64,000 nt of DNA from Martinezella multihospitum (GTDB lineage: Bacteria; Pseudomonadota; Alphaproteobacteria; Rhizobiales; Rhizobiaceae), in the NCBI RefSeq assembly GCF_900094585.1, contig NZ_FMAG01000001.1, positions 62,001 through 126,000 of the forward strand. The letters run 5' to 3'. Position 1 is the stretch's first letter. Every line of letters starts with the position of its first letter. The notes below the pieces were generated by a model, which was given only the letters and a program-made list of their open reading frames with translations, did no database searches and was not told where the DNA came from. This document shows, in pieces, positions 55,212 to 64,000 of the stretch. The position numbers and the translations under genes are program-made.

Positions 55212-56272
55212 CCGCAGATACGTCCTCCGCCTTTGCGACCAATCGCTCGAACGGCTCCGTTCTCCTGACGCTGATGAAGCTCAGGACCTTCATCGCGCTG
55301 TTTGCCGTCGTCATCTTCTTTGCGATCTTTGCACCGAACTTCACCTCGACCGCCAACATCATCCTGATGTCGAAGCATGTCGCGCTCAACGCCTTTCTCG
55401 CCATGGGCATGACCTTCGTGATCGTCACCGGCGGGATCGATCTGTCGGTCGGCTCGATCGTCGGCCTTTGCGGCATGGTGGCCGGCGCCCTCATCCTGAA
55501 CGGCGTCGAACTGCCGATCGGATATACCGTCTACTTCAACATCTACGAGATCATTCTCATCACACTGGCCGTCGGGCTGCTGATCGGGCTCATCAACGGG
55601 CTGCTCATCACAAAGCTCAACGTCGCGCCCTTCATCGCCACGCTCGGAACGCTCTATATCGCCCGCGGCCTCGCGCTCCTGTCGTCCGACGGGCAGACCT
55701 TCCCGAACCTGGTGGGCCGGCCGGAATATGATACGACCGGCTTCGACATCTTCGGCGCCGGCCGTATGCTTGGTCTACCCGTTTCCATCTGGATCCTGAT
55801 CGTGCTGGCGCTACTCGCCGCCTATGTCGCCCGCTCGACGCCGATCGGCCGGCACATCTTCGCCGTCGGCGGAAACGAGCGCGCCGCGCGCATGTCCGGC
55901 ATCCGCGTCGATGTGGTCAAGATCTTCGTCTACATGTTCTCAGGCCTCTGTGCTGCCATCGTCGGGATCGTCATATCGTCGGAGCTGATGGCGGCGCATC
56001 CGGCAACCGGCGAAAGCTTCGAGCTGAACGCGATCGCGGCAGCCGTGCTCGGCGGCACCTCCATGTCGGGCGGCCGTGGCACCATAGGCGGCACGATCAT
56101 CGGCGCCTTCGTCATCGGCATCCTTTCGGACGGCCTCGTGATGATGGGCGTCTCATCCTTCTGGCAGATGGTGATCAAGGGATTTGTCATCATCATCGCT
56201 GTCGTCGTGGATCAGGCGCAACGGCGCCTCCAGCAGCGCGTAACTCTCATGCAAATGGCAAAGGCAGGCTGA
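55208..56272 (+). CDS. RbsC-type sugar ABC transporter permease
   Basis: The 354-residue membrane protein has about nine helices and the BPD_transp_2 motifs FVIVTGGIDLSVGSIVGL and AVGGNERAARMSGI. The late AVLGGTSMSGGRGTIGGT motif is also present. It is the pore of the importer whose binding protein, lipoprotein and ATPase lie just upstream. It ends one base before the dehydrogenase gene. Confidence 0.94.
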   Translation: MTADTSSAFATNRSNGSVLLTLMKLRTFIALFAVVIFFAIFAPNFTSTANIILMSKHVALNAFLAMGMTFVIVTGGIDLSVGSIVGLCGMVAGALILNGVELPIGYTVYFNIYEIILITLAVGLLIGLINGLLITKLNVAPFIATLGTLYIARGLALLSSDGQTFPNLVGRPEYDTTGFDIFGAGRMLGLPVSIWILIVLALLAAYVARSTPIGRHIFAVGGNERAARMSGIRVDVVKIFVYMFSGLCAAIVGIVISSELMAAHPATGESFELNAIAAAVLGGTSMSGGRGTIGGTIIGAFVIGILSDGLVMMGVSSFWQMVIKGFVIIIAVVVDQAQRRLQQRVTLMQMAKAG

Positions 56273-56273
56273 A

Positions 56274-57305
56274 ATGGCAGAACTCAAGGGCGCATTGATC
56301 GGTTGCGGCTTCTTCGCGATCAATCAGATGCATGCGTGGCAAGACGTCGAAGGCGCCAGCATCGTCGCCATCTGCGACCGCGACCCGGAGCGGCTTGACA
56401 TCGTCGGCGACCAGTTCGGCATCGAGCGTCGCTACGCGGATGCCGCCGCCATGTTTGCCGACGGCGGCTTCGATTTCGTCGACATCGCAACGACGGTGCA
56501 GAGCCATCGCGCCCTGGTGGACATGGCTGCCTCCCACAAGATCCCGGCGATCTGCCAGAAGCCCTTCGCAAAGACGTTGAGCGATGCCAAGGCCATGGTC
56601 GCAGCCTGCGCTGCGGCCGGCGTGCCGCTGATGGTGCATGAGAACTTCCGCTGGCAGACGCCCATTCAGGCCGTCAAGACGGTCCTGCAGTCGGGCGTGA
56701 TCGGCGAGCCCTTCTGGGGACGTTTCTCCTTCCGCTCCGGCTACGACGTGTTTTCGGGCCAGCCTTACCTGGCCGAAGGCGAACGGTTCATCATCGAGGA
56801 TCTCGGCATTCATACGCTCGACATCGCCCGCTTCATCCTCGGCGACGTTTCTTCATTGACGGCCCGCACCAAGCGGGTCAATCCGAAGATCAAGGGCGAG
56901 GATGTCGCCACCATCCTGCTCGATCACGACAATGGCGCGACATCGATCGTCGACGTCAGCTACGCCTCCAAGCTCGCGACGGAGCCTTTCCCCGAGACCC
57001 TGATCGAACTCGACGGCACGAAGGGTAGCATTCGGCTGTCGCAGGGCTATCGCCTTGAGGTTAGCGGTCCCGATGGCGTGGCTGTATCCGATGCGTCACC
57101 CCAGCTTCTGTCCTGGGCCTCGCGTCCCTGGCACAATATTCAGGAGAGCGTCCTGGCGATCCAGCAGCATTGGACCGACCGTCTTGCCAATGGCGGCGAA
57201 ACCTCCACCTCAGGCGCTGACAATCTCAAGACGCTAGCGCTTGTCGAGGCTGCCTATGAGAGTGCGGCGAGCCGGCGCCCGGTCGATATCGGAGCCATGT
57301 TGTGA
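56274..57305 (+). CDS. apsD: Gfo/Idh/MocA oxidoreductase, probable D-apiose dehydrogenase
   Basis: The 343-residue protein has an N-terminal Rossmann domain (GALIGCGFFAINQMHAW) and the family's QKPFAKTLSDAKAM stretch carrying the catalytic-region Lys. The C-terminal beta-sheet domain has FIIEDLGIHTLDIARFILG with the active-site His. Such enzymes oxidise sugars with NAD(P). In apiose clusters ApsD converts D-apiose to D-apionolactone, the substrate of the lactonase encoded next. The assignment comes from the family plus neighbours. It overlaps the lactonase gene. Confidence 0.75.
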   Translation: MAELKGALIGCGFFAINQMHAWQDVEGASIVAICDRDPERLDIVGDQFGIERRYADAAAMFADGGFDFVDIATTVQSHRALVDMAASHKIPAICQKPFAKTLSDAKAMVAACAAAGVPLMVHENFRWQTPIQAVKTVLQSGVIGEPFWGRFSFRSGYDVFSGQPYLAEGERFIIEDLGIHTLDIARFILGDVSSLTARTKRVNPKIKGEDVATILLDHDNGATSIVDVSYASKLATEPFPETLIELDGTKGSIRLSQGYRLEVSGPDGVAVSDASPQLLSWASRPWHNIQESVLAIQQHWTDRLANGGETSTSGADNLKTLALVEAAYESAASRRPVDIGAML

Positions 57306-59185
57306 TGACGACCGAGAGCGACCCATTCGAGCTCTATGGCACACGAGAGAGAGAAATGCCGCCTGTGCGGTTGACCGCCGGCAGGCTTGCCGCCGACTTC
57401 AAGGACGGCAATCTGCGTTCGATTTGCTATGACGGCGCCGAAGTCTTACGGGCAGTTTCCTATCTGGTTCGCGATCGCGATTGGGGCACCTATGCACCCG
57501 ACATCGAGGATTTGCAGATCGATCAACGCGACAATGCCTTCTTCGTCAGCTACCTCGCACGCTGTTCAGGCCCTGAAAATACCGAGCTCGCAATCAATGT
57601 ACAGATTCGTGCGGAAGCGGGCGAAGCGCTGACCTTCGAGGCGGAAGCGCGTTCAGCCACCGGCTTCGAAACCAACCGCTGCGGCTTCTGCATCCTGCAT
57701 CCGATCGTTGGCGTTGCCGGCATGCCAGTGTCGGTCGAGCATGTCGATGGCGGCCGCGAGAGCACACATTTTCCCGATCTGATCGAACCATGGCAACCCT
57801 TCAAGGACATGCGGGCGATTACGCATGGCGTAACGTCCAATGTCACGGCCGAGTGTCGCATGGAGGGGGACACATTCGAAATGGAAGACCAGCGCAACTG
57901 GTCGGATGCCTCCTACAAGACCTATGTTCGCCCGCTTGCCCTGCCCTGGCCCTATCGCATTCCGGCCGGCGAGCCCATGCGGCAACGGATCGTTCTTTCA
58001 ATAGGCGATATGCGTCGTGCTACCGTCACGCCGGCATTGGTCGCGGATGAGCGCCCGATCAAGTTGAGCCTGGGAGAAACATCCGGCACCATGCCTGCGA
58101 TCGGGCTCATCGTTACGCCCGAAGAAGCCGAAGCAACGCTCGCTGCTCGTGGTTTGCTTGCCGAAATCGCGCCGCAGGAATTGCTCTTCCACTTCGACCC
58201 CGACGCCGGCCACGGCATTGATGCTCTCAAATCCTTTGCGGCCATCGCAGCAGTTCATGCCGGACGATCGACTCTGGAAGTCGCATTGCCCTGCCGCCTT
58301 GCTCCGCTTGCCGAAGCGCAGCAAATCACGACCTTGATGCACGACGCCGGTTTCAAGCCCGACGCTATCGTCGTATCGCCTTCGGTCGACCGACAGTCGA
58401 CGCCGCCGGGCAGCAAATGGCCCGAATGCCCGCCTCTCGAAGAGGTTTATGCCGCAGCTCACGCCGCCTTCCCCCACATCCGTCTTGGCGGCGGCATGCT
58501 GAGCTATTTCACCGAACTCAATCGCAAACGGGTCCCCGCCGATACGCTCGGCTTCGTCACCCATTGCACCAATCCGATCGTCCATGCGGCGGACGATCTC
58601 AGCGTCATGCAGACGCTGGAAGCATTGCCTTTCATCACGCGTTCCGTGCGCGCCATCTACGGCGACAAGCCTTACCGTATCGGCCCCTCGACCATACCGA
58701 TGCGACAGAACCCCTATGGCAGCCGAACCATGGACAATCCCCATGGCTCTCGCATCGCCATGGCCAACACCGATCCGCGGCACAATGCCCGCTTTGGCGA
58801 GGCCTTTGCACTCGGCTATGCCGCCCGCGTCCTCGATGCCGGATTGGAATGCCTGACGCTTTCGGCCCTGACCGGGCCTTTCGGCCTGATCGCCGGAGAA
58901 AAGGAGCCATCGGCAACGGGAGCCACACGACCGCTTTTTAACGTCGTCTCCACCTTGTCTCGCCTCGCCGGCAGCCAGTGGCGGGAGTGTCTGTCGTCCG
59001 ATCAGACCGCCGTGCTCTCCTTCATCACCACCCGGCCCGGAGAGGCTCGACAGCTTCATTTGGTCAACATCACAGCTGCCTCGCAACAGATCCAGCTGGG
59101 AAGGTTCCGCCTGCTGGAGCAGCCCGGAAATACGAGGCTCACGCTTGATGCCTATAGCACCGCTTCCGCGACTTTGATGGATTGA
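57302..59185 (+). CDS. apnL: Probable D-apionate lactonase
   Basis: Start codons GTG 57302 and ATG 57305 both overlap the previous stop; the product is about 627 residues. The N-terminal part is a beta-sandwich-like domain (LTAGRLAADFKDGNLRSICYDGAEVLRAVSYLVRDRDWGT, spanning the first 60 residues). The middle and C-terminal parts resemble a TIM-barrel carbohydrate enzyme (RLGGGMLSYFTELNR, FVTHCTNPIVHAADD, GPSTIPMRQNPYG). Its length and composition match the ApnL lactonases of apionate catabolism, which open D-apionolactone to D-apionate. There is no signal peptide, so it acts in the cytoplasm after uptake. Confidence 0.75.
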   Translation: MMTTESDPFELYGTREREMPPVRLTAGRLAADFKDGNLRSICYDGAEVLRAVSYLVRDRDWGTYAPDIEDLQIDQRDNAFFVSYLARCSGPENTELAINVQIRAEAGEALTFEAEARSATGFETNRCGFCILHPIVGVAGMPVSVEHVDGGRESTHFPDLIEPWQPFKDMRAITHGVTSNVTAECRMEGDTFEMEDQRNWSDASYKTYVRPLALPWPYRIPAGEPMRQRIVLSIGDMRRATVTPALVADERPIKLSLGETSGTMPAIGLIVTPEEAEATLAARGLLAEIAPQELLFHFDPDAGHGIDALKSFAAIAAVHAGRSTLEVALPCRLAPLAEAQQITTLMHDAGFKPDAIVVSPSVDRQSTPPGSKWPECPPLEEVYAAAHAAFPHIRLGGGMLSYFTELNRKRVPADTLGFVTHCTNPIVHAADDLSVMQTLEALPFITRSVRAIYGDKPYRIGPSTIPMRQNPYGSRTMDNPHGSRIAMANTDPRHNARFGEAFALGYAARVLDAGLECLTLSALTGPFGLIAGEKEPSATGATRPLFNVVSTLSRLAGSQWRECLSSDQTAVLSFITTRPGEARQLHLVNITAASQQIQLGRFRLLEQPGNTRLTLDAYSTASATLMD

Positions 59186-59244
59186 CCTTCATTCGCAGAC
59201 GCGCAAGTTAGTCCCAACAATCGCAATGATTTGGGAGTATCGGC

Positions 59245-60264
59245 GTGAAGACGAAGAAATTGATCAACGAGGGTGCCGCCGCCGTCGATGAGATGCTGGC
59301 CGGCATTTTGGCGGCTCATCCGCGCCATCTGCGCGCTGTCGAGGGATCGCCGCGTTCGATCGTGGCAAACCATGGTCCACGGACCGGCAAGGTCGGCCTG
59401 GTCATCGGCGGCGGGTCCGGACACGAGCCGACGTTTCTCGGCTTTGTCGGCAAGGGGCTGGCCGATGCCGCCGCCATCGGCAATGTCTTCGCCTCACCGC
59501 CGCCCGATCCGATCATCGAATGCGCAAAGGCCGTCGATGGCGGTGCCGGCGTGCTGTTCATGTACGGCAACTATGCCGGCGACGTCATGAATTTCGACAT
59601 GGCAGCGGAAATGCTCGCCATGGACGACATCGAGGTTCGTACCGTGCTGACGACGGACGACATCGCCTCTGCACCGGTCAACCAGAAGGAACGGCGCCGC
59701 GGTGTCGCCGGCAACGTCTTCATCTTCAAGGCCGCAGGTGCCGCCTGCGATCTGATGTATGGTTTCGACGATGTCCAACGCGTGGCACGCTTCGCCAACG
59801 AACGCACCTATACGATGGGCGTCGCGCTTTCGCCCTGCTCACTGCCACAGACCCGCAAGCCGAATTTCGAGATCGGCGCCGACGAGATGGAGATCGGCAT
59901 GGGCATCCATGGCGAGCCCGGCGTCGCCCGCGGGCCGATGCGATCGGCGGACGAGGTGACGAGCGAACTCGTCGGCAAGATCCTCGGCGAAATGAAGCCG
60001 GCGCGCGGCGACCGGGTTGCCGTGCTCGTCAATTCGCTCGGCTCGACGCCGCTCATGGAGCTCTACATCATGATGCGCAAGCTAAAGTCGATGCTCGACG
60101 AGGCCGGCCTCGTCATTCACCTGTCGCTGGTCGGCAACTATTGCACGTCGCTCGAAATGGCCGGTGCCTCGATCACCCTCATGCATCTGGATGACGAGCT
60201 GCAGCGATTGATCGATCATCCCTGCGATTGCGCCATGTTCCGCTCCGGCGAGGCGCTGCCATGA
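59245..60264 (+). CDS. dhaK: DhaK-type dihydroxyacetone kinase subunit
   Basis: The gene starts at GTG 59245 with GGGAG eight bases upstream and encodes 339 residues. It has GGGSGHEPTFLGFVGKGLADAA (substrate site), LFMYGNYAGDVMNFDMA and EMEIGMGIHGEPG. The His in the last motif is the residue that binds the keto-sugar covalently. The partner DhaL overlaps downstream. In this locus the pair could phosphorylate dihydroxyacetone or L-erythrulose made from apionate; the choice is open. Confidence 0.9.
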   Translation: MKTKKLINEGAAAVDEMLAGILAAHPRHLRAVEGSPRSIVANHGPRTGKVGLVIGGGSGHEPTFLGFVGKGLADAAAIGNVFASPPPDPIIECAKAVDGGAGVLFMYGNYAGDVMNFDMAAEMLAMDDIEVRTVLTTDDIASAPVNQKERRRGVAGNVFIFKAAGAACDLMYGFDDVQRVARFANERTYTMGVALSPCSLPQTRKPNFEIGADEMEIGMGIHGEPGVARGPMRSADEVTSELVGKILGEMKPARGDRVAVLVNSLGSTPLMELYIMMRKLKSMLDEAGLVIHLSLVGNYCTSLEMAGASITLMHLDDELQRLIDHPCDCAMFRSGEALP

Positions 60265-60899
60265 CGACGATTACAACGGAAGACCTGACGGCGCTGTTCG
60301 TGCGCATCGCCGAGGCGATGGCGCGCGAAAAGGATCGTCTCTGCGAGCTGGACGGCGTGATCGGCGATGCCGATCACGGCATCGCCATGGAGCTCGGCTT
60401 TGCCGCCGCCGCAAAGGCCGTTTCGGAGCTGGATTCATCGGCATCCGACCCGACGCTGGTCTTCAACACGGCCGCGAAATCCTTCCTCAATGCGGTGGGC
60501 GCTTCATCCGGGCCGCTCTATGCGACGGCCTTGATGCGTGCGGGCGCTTTCGCCAAGGGGAAGGCCTCGCTCAACGACGACGATATGATCGAAATATTTG
60601 CAGCCTTCGCCAAGGGTATCCAGGATCGGGGGAAGGCAGACGTCGGCGAGAAGACCATGGTCGATGCCTGGGCGCCCGCCGCCGCGGCCTGCCGCACTGC
60701 TCGGGATCGAGGGCTTTCGCTTGCAGACTGTTTGGCCGCAGCCCTCAAAGCCGGTGAAGTGGGTGCAGAAGCCACCAAAGATATGGTCGCGGCAAAAGGC
60801 CGGTCTTCGCGCCTCGGCGATCGAGCCTTGGGACACATGGATCCCGGCGCGGCGTCGGCCGTCGTCGTCATGGCCTGCTTTCACGATCACTTCATGTGA
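60261..60899 (+). CDS. dhaL: DhaL-type dihydroxyacetone kinase ADP/ATP-binding subunit
   Basis: ATG 60261 overlaps the dhaK stop, giving 212 residues. The metal-nucleotide site is in GVIGDADHGIAMELG (two Asp residues and His), followed by VGASSGPLYATALMRAG and the final RLGDRALGHMDPGAASA. The all-helical DhaL fold is clear. No DhaM phosphotransferase subunit is in the window, so it may use ATP directly as a two-piece kinase. It ends 13 bases before a candidate operator. Confidence 0.9.
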   Translation: MTTITTEDLTALFVRIAEAMAREKDRLCELDGVIGDADHGIAMELGFAAAAKAVSELDSSASDPTLVFNTAAKSFLNAVGASSGPLYATALMRAGAFAKGKASLNDDDMIEIFAAFAKGIQDRGKADVGEKTMVDAWAPAAAACRTARDRGLSLADCLAAALKAGEVGAEATKDMVAAKGRSSRLGDRALGHMDPGAASAVVVMACFHDHFM

Positions 60900-60912
60900 T
60901 CCCGCTGATAAG

Positions 60913-60924
60913 CTCATCATACCA
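60913..60924 (+). promoter_or_regulatory. Candidate operator 3 of the GntR regulator
   Basis: CTCATCATACCA is identical to the core of operator 2 and differs by one base from operator 1. It lies 63-74 bases before the second binding-protein gene, which suggests that this importer belongs to the same regulon. Confidence 0.5.
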
Positions 60925-60986
60925 GTTGACATGTTGACAACGATTTGTCAAAACCGCCCTCAGCTTTGCTCAGAGGAGGACGGGAG

Positions 60987-62240
60987 ATGGCTATCAACTC
61001 GAAATATGCGCGTTGGTTCGGCGCCGCCGCGATGGCGGCGGCCGCTTTTTCGGCGACCAATGTTGCCGCGGAAGACCTGACGCTGTGGACGCTGAACTTC
61101 GACAACGGCGCGGCAAACGGCGCGCTGAAGAAGGTCGCGAAAGACTTCGAGGCCGCCAATCCCGGCACCCATGTCGAAATCGTCCAGCGCGGCGTCGATG
61201 AACACAAGACCGCCCTGCGCGTGGCCGCAGGCTCCAGCAAAGGCCCGGATATCTATTTCAGCTGGGCCGGTCTTGGCCTCGGCGGCGAATATGTGAAGGC
61301 GGGCCTGTCGCTGCCGCTCGACAAATACTACACCCAGTACAAGTGGAACGACGAGCTGCTCCCGTCCGCCGCCGCCTTTGCCGATCTCTATCCAGGCGGC
61401 AAGCACGGTGTTCCCTTCACCTTCAAGGGTGAAGCGATCTATTACAACAAGAAGCTTTTCCAGAAGGCCGGCATCACGGGGGAGCCGAAGACCTATGAAG
61501 AGCTGCTTGCGGCAGCGGACAAGCTCAAGGCAGCAGGCATTCCGGCCTTCACCTTCGGCGGCTCGGTCAACTGGCACGTCATGCGCCTGATGGACGTGCT
61601 GCTCGAAACCAAATGCGGCGCAGACAAGCACGACGCGCTGATGGCCATGAAGGCAGACTGGACGAAGGAGCCCTGCGCAACCGATGCCTTCACCGAATTC
61701 GCCAAGTGGACCAAGGACTACACGCTGAAGCCTTTCATGGGCATCAGCAACCAGCAGTCCTACACGCTGTTCGTCGCCGGCCGTGCTGCGATGATGCTCG
61801 AAGGCGACTGGCTGGTCAGCCAGTTGAGCGGCAGCAAGGTCAATCTCGATGACTATGGCGTCGTGCCATTCCCGACGAACACCAATCGCCTTTACGGCTT
61901 TGCCGAATATAATTACGTCAGCACCAAGAGCAAGAATCCGGACCTTGCTGCAAAATTCCTCGACTATTTCCTGTCGACCAAGGTGCAGCAGGATCTCGTC
62001 GGCCAGATCAGCTCGATCTCGGTCAACAAGAATGTCCAGTATACCGACCAGAAGCCGCTTGAGGCGAAGTGGCTGGATATCTTCAAGACTTACAGCAAGG
62101 TTTACATGAACGGCGACCAGGCCTTCCCGCTCGACGTGACCACCGAATACTTCCGGGTGATCAACGATGTCGCCTCCGGCAACATCCAGCCGGCCGATGC
62201 CGCCAAGCAGCTGCAGACCTTCATCGCCGGTCGCACCTGA
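60987..62240 (+). CDS. Family 1 sugar ABC transporter substrate-binding protein
   Basis: ATG 60987 follows GGAGGACGGGAG, giving 417 residues. A signal peptide (about 1-29, ending NVAAED) leads into a MalE/UgpB-like fold: LTLWTLNFDNGAANGALKKVAKDFEAANPG, then VPFTFKGEAIYYNKKLFQKAGI and AAMMLEGDWLVSQL. It binds an oligosaccharide or sugar in the periplasm for the two permeases downstream. A GntR-type operator lies before it. The ATPase for this system is not in view and may lie past the right edge. Confidence 0.92.
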   Translation: MAINSKYARWFGAAAMAAAAFSATNVAAEDLTLWTLNFDNGAANGALKKVAKDFEAANPGTHVEIVQRGVDEHKTALRVAAGSSKGPDIYFSWAGLGLGGEYVKAGLSLPLDKYYTQYKWNDELLPSAAAFADLYPGGKHGVPFTFKGEAIYYNKKLFQKAGITGEPKTYEELLAAADKLKAAGIPAFTFGGSVNWHVMRLMDVLLETKCGADKHDALMAMKADWTKEPCATDAFTEFAKWTKDYTLKPFMGISNQQSYTLFVAGRAAMMLEGDWLVSQLSGSKVNLDDYGVVPFPTNTNRLYGFAEYNYVSTKSKNPDLAAKFLDYFLSTKVQQDLVGQISSISVNKNVQYTDQKPLEAKWLDIFKTYSKVYMNGDQAFPLDVTTEYFRVINDVASGNIQPADAAKQLQTFIAGRT

Positions 62241-62248
62241 TCTCTCGA

Positions 62249-62292
62249 GGGAGGCCGCCACTCCGATTGCCAATAGCGGCGGACGGCCTCCC
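62249..62292 (+). other. Intercistronic hairpin between binding protein and permease genes
   Basis: GGGAGGCCG (62249-62257) pairs with CGGCCTCCC (62284-62292) over a 26-base loop, just after the binding-protein stop. Such stems usually protect the upstream message and explain why the binding protein is made in excess over its permeases. Confidence 0.55.
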
Positions 62293-62336
62293 TCCCTTCG
62301 ATGCCCACGTGCCAGCCGCCGCCGGGAGCAATGAGA

Positions 62337-63236
62337 ATGTCACTCCGCAATCGAACACATGATGCGCGCGTTCAGGCAGTGATCCTGCTTGCGCCGGCCA
62401 TGCTGATCTACGCGATTTTCGCGCTTTACCCGATGCTGAACGTTGTGGTGCTGAGCTTCCAGAAATGGAACGGGCTCGATCCGCAACGCCCCTTCGTCGG
62501 CCTGGCGAACTACCAGTATATCTTTACGCAGGACCCGGTCTTCTGGGTCGCTTTCCGCAACACGGTGATCTGGACGATCATGTGCGTGATCTTTCCGCCC
62601 ATGGTCGGCTTGTTGCTGGCACTGAGCCTCAATCAGAAGCTTTTTGCCCGAAATACCTTCCGCGCCATCTTCTACCTCCCGGTCATCATCGCCCCGATCG
62701 CGGTCGCGACCATGTGGAAATGGATGTACGATCCCTTCTTCGGTCTCTTTACCGAAATCCTGACATCGATGGGACTGCAGGACTGGATCCAGGACTGGCT
62801 CGGCGACAAGGACATCGCACTCTATTCGGTCTTCGTCGCCTTTCTGTGGCAGTCCGTCGGCTTTTCGATGGTCCTGTTTCTCGCCGGCCTGCAGAATGTT
62901 TCGCAGACGCTGGTCGAGGCGGCGCGCATCGACGGCGCCGGGCGCTGGAACATCTTCCGCTACGTGACCCTGCCCGCGCTGCGCACGACACTGACCATCG
63001 TGCTGGTGCTATCGGTCATCTCCTCGCTGAAGGCCTTCGATATCGTCTACGGCCTGACCGGCGGCGGTCCGGCGCAATCCACGCAGATGTTGGCGCTTTG
63101 GGCCTTCACGCAGGCCATGCAGATCTTCGATTTCGGCCGCGGCGCTGCGATCTCGGTCGTCCTGCTGCTCATCACCATCGTCGTCGTCATTCCCTACCTG
63201 CGCTGGACGCAGAAGCATGAGGAGGCCGAGCAATGA
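62337..63236 (+). CDS. Sugar ABC transporter permease, MalF type
   Basis: ATG 62337, nine bases after GGGAG, gives 299 residues; ATG 62331 is also in frame. Six helices are visible (from AVILLAPAMLIYAIFALYPML). The EAA loop is EAARIDGAGRWNIFRYVTLPALR near residue 205, the contact for the ATPase. It overlaps the second permease gene by 4 nt. Confidence 0.92.
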   Translation: MSLRNRTHDARVQAVILLAPAMLIYAIFALYPMLNVVVLSFQKWNGLDPQRPFVGLANYQYIFTQDPVFWVAFRNTVIWTIMCVIFPPMVGLLLALSLNQKLFARNTFRAIFYLPVIIAPIAVATMWKWMYDPFFGLFTEILTSMGLQDWIQDWLGDKDIALYSVFVAFLWQSVGFSMVLFLAGLQNVSQTLVEAARIDGAGRWNIFRYVTLPALRTTLTIVLVLSVISSLKAFDIVYGLTGGGPAQSTQMLALWAFTQAMQIFDFGRGAAISVVLLLITIVVVIPYLRWTQKHEEAEQ

Positions 63237-64000
63237 CGGCAGCATCGGCAACATCCATGTCGGACGACTTCGAGACCATCATACCGGCAAAGCGCAAGCG
63301 CGACCCTGTCCTGATCGGCTTGTGGATCGCGCTACTTATCGTCGCCTCGATCTGGCTCGCGCCTTTCGTCTTCATCGTCTTCACCTCGCTGAAGACACAG
63401 GCTGACGTGACGTCCACCGGCGCCTTCATGCCGCCGCTCGATCCGGCCTTCGAGAATTATTCGAGCGCCTGGGGCCGCGGCAATTTCGCCAACGCCTTCC
63501 TGAACAGCGCCATCATCACCGTGATCAAGGTACCCCTCGGGCTTATCCTCTCGGCTATGGCTGCCTATGCACTCGCCAAAATCCGTATGCGGTTCAGCAA
63601 GCTGCTGCTGCTCGCCATCGTTTTTGGAACCATGATCCCGTTCCAGGTGATGCTGGCGCCGCTGTTCACGCTGGTCAATTCGCTCGGGCTGATCGACACC
63701 TATCCTGGCGTGATCCTGCCCTACATCGCCTTCGGCGTGCCCTATCAGGTGTTCATTCTGCACGGCTTCTTCAAAGGCATTCCGAAGGAGCTGTCGGAAG
63801 CCGCCCTGATCGATGGCGCAAGCCATTTCACCATCTTCCGCCGGATTTTCCTGCCGGTCTGCCTGCCGGTGCTTGCCGCGCTGCTGATCCTGGATTTCGT
63901 CTCGACGTGGAACGAATTCGCCATGGCGCTCGTGCTGCTGCAGGACCAGCATATGTGGACGCTGCCGCTCGGGCTCATGTCCTTCCAGGGCCAGTTTTCC
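63233..64000 (+). CDS. Sugar ABC transporter permease, MalG type, cut by window end
   Basis: The frame starts at ATG 63233, overlapping the previous stop, and runs off the right edge. The 256 visible residues have a basic cytoplasmic start and a first helix at about 28-47 (LIGLWIALLIVASIWLAPFVF). The EAA loop is EAALIDGASHFTIFRRIFLP. It forms the second half of the membrane channel with the MalF-type protein. An ATPase gene probably follows outside the window. Confidence 0.9.
   Translation, partial: MTAASATSMSDDFETIIPAKRKRDPVLIGLWIALLIVASIWLAPFVFIVFTSLKTQADVTSTGAFMPPLDPAFENYSSAWGRGNFANAFLNSAIITVIKVPLGLILSAMAAYALAKIRMRFSKLLLLAIVFGTMIPFQVMLAPLFTLVNSLGLIDTYPGVILPYIAFGVPYQVFILHGFFKGIPKELSEAALIDGASHFTIFRRIFLPVCLPVLAALLILDFVSTWNEFAMALVLLQDQHMWTLPLGLMSFQGQFS

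Noticed and set aside
60945..60986. Longer start for the second binding protein
   Set aside because: The ribosome binding site GGAGGACGGGAG lies inside this extension and directly before ATG 60987, where the signal peptide begins.

Overview
The window looks like a stretch of a fast-growing Rhizobium-type alphaproteobacterial genome. Pointers are a dctA/dctBD locus with a sigma-54 promoter, a RIME1-type intergenic mosaic repeat, a DUF982 gene, a DUF1127 gene with a neighbouring anti-Shine-Dalgarno RNA, and KpsC/E/M/T-type capsule (K-antigen) genes. Most of it is GC-rich with rhizobial codon use. Parts of the surface-polysaccharide region (about 20.3-24 kb) and its intergenic gaps are visibly richer in A+T. 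There are no rRNA or tRNA genes, CRISPR arrays or insertion sequences that I can recognise.

Layout. (1) 0-4 kb: the 3' part of a MacB-type ABC efflux gene, convergent with a two-component system (OmpR-type regulator and HAMP histidine kinase). (2) 4.1-26.2 kb: a capsule/exopolysaccharide region. It holds a KpsD/Wza-like lipoprotein, KpsT, KpsM, KpsC and two different KpsE-like chain-length/export proteins. It also holds three GT4 glycosyltransferases, four FkbM-type methyltransferases, one other SAM methyltransferase, a sulfotransferase-like protein, an AraC regulator and a truncated gene that now runs antisense into kpsM. (3) 26.3-30.9 kb: two secreted-type Hint (hedgehog/intein fold) proteins and an Omp25/RopB-like outer-membrane beta-barrel. 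(4) 31-34 kb: small accessory genes (DUF982, an XRE-type helix-turn-helix protein, a Nudix hydrolase). (5) 34.2-39.1 kb: C4-dicarboxylate uptake (dctA) divergent from its two-component regulators dctB-dctD, with a sigma-54 promoter and a DctD-type palindrome between them. (6) 39.1-42.6 kb: an unassigned PLP enzyme, a YghU-type glutathione transferase, a multi-hairpin small RNA with CCUCCUCCC loops, and a DUF1127 micro-protein. (7) 42.7-46.9 kb: a TPP riboswitch and thiM-thiE-thiD-SDR operon, then uppP. (8) 47.4-64 kb: a GntR/NanR-like regulator facing a catabolic locus that fits D-apiose/D-apionate breakdown.

How the parts work together. In the last 16 kb the genes fit this order: apiose dehydrogenase (Gfo/Idh/MocA family), apionate lactonase, apionate oxidoisomerase, 3-oxo-isoapionate kinase (DUF1537 family), and a RuBisCO-like protein acting on the phosphorylated product. 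An RbsABC-type importer sits inside the cluster. DhaK/DhaL-type kinase subunits and a second (MalEFG-type) importer follow. A shared motif, CTCATYATACCA, lies before the RuBisCO-like gene, before the oxidoisomerase gene and before the second binding-protein gene. It is a good candidate operator for the divergent GntR regulator.

The strongest less-standard signals are four. First, four hairpins at 42.03-42.18 kb each expose an anti-SD loop next to a DUF1127 gene. Second, a 20-bp motif containing GCGACA recurs before several surface genes. Third, a capsule gene remnant is truncated exactly where kpsM ends. Fourth, several methyltransferases carry DUF4214-like N-terminal regions. All functional assignments rest on reading protein motifs and gene order by eye; no database search was run.
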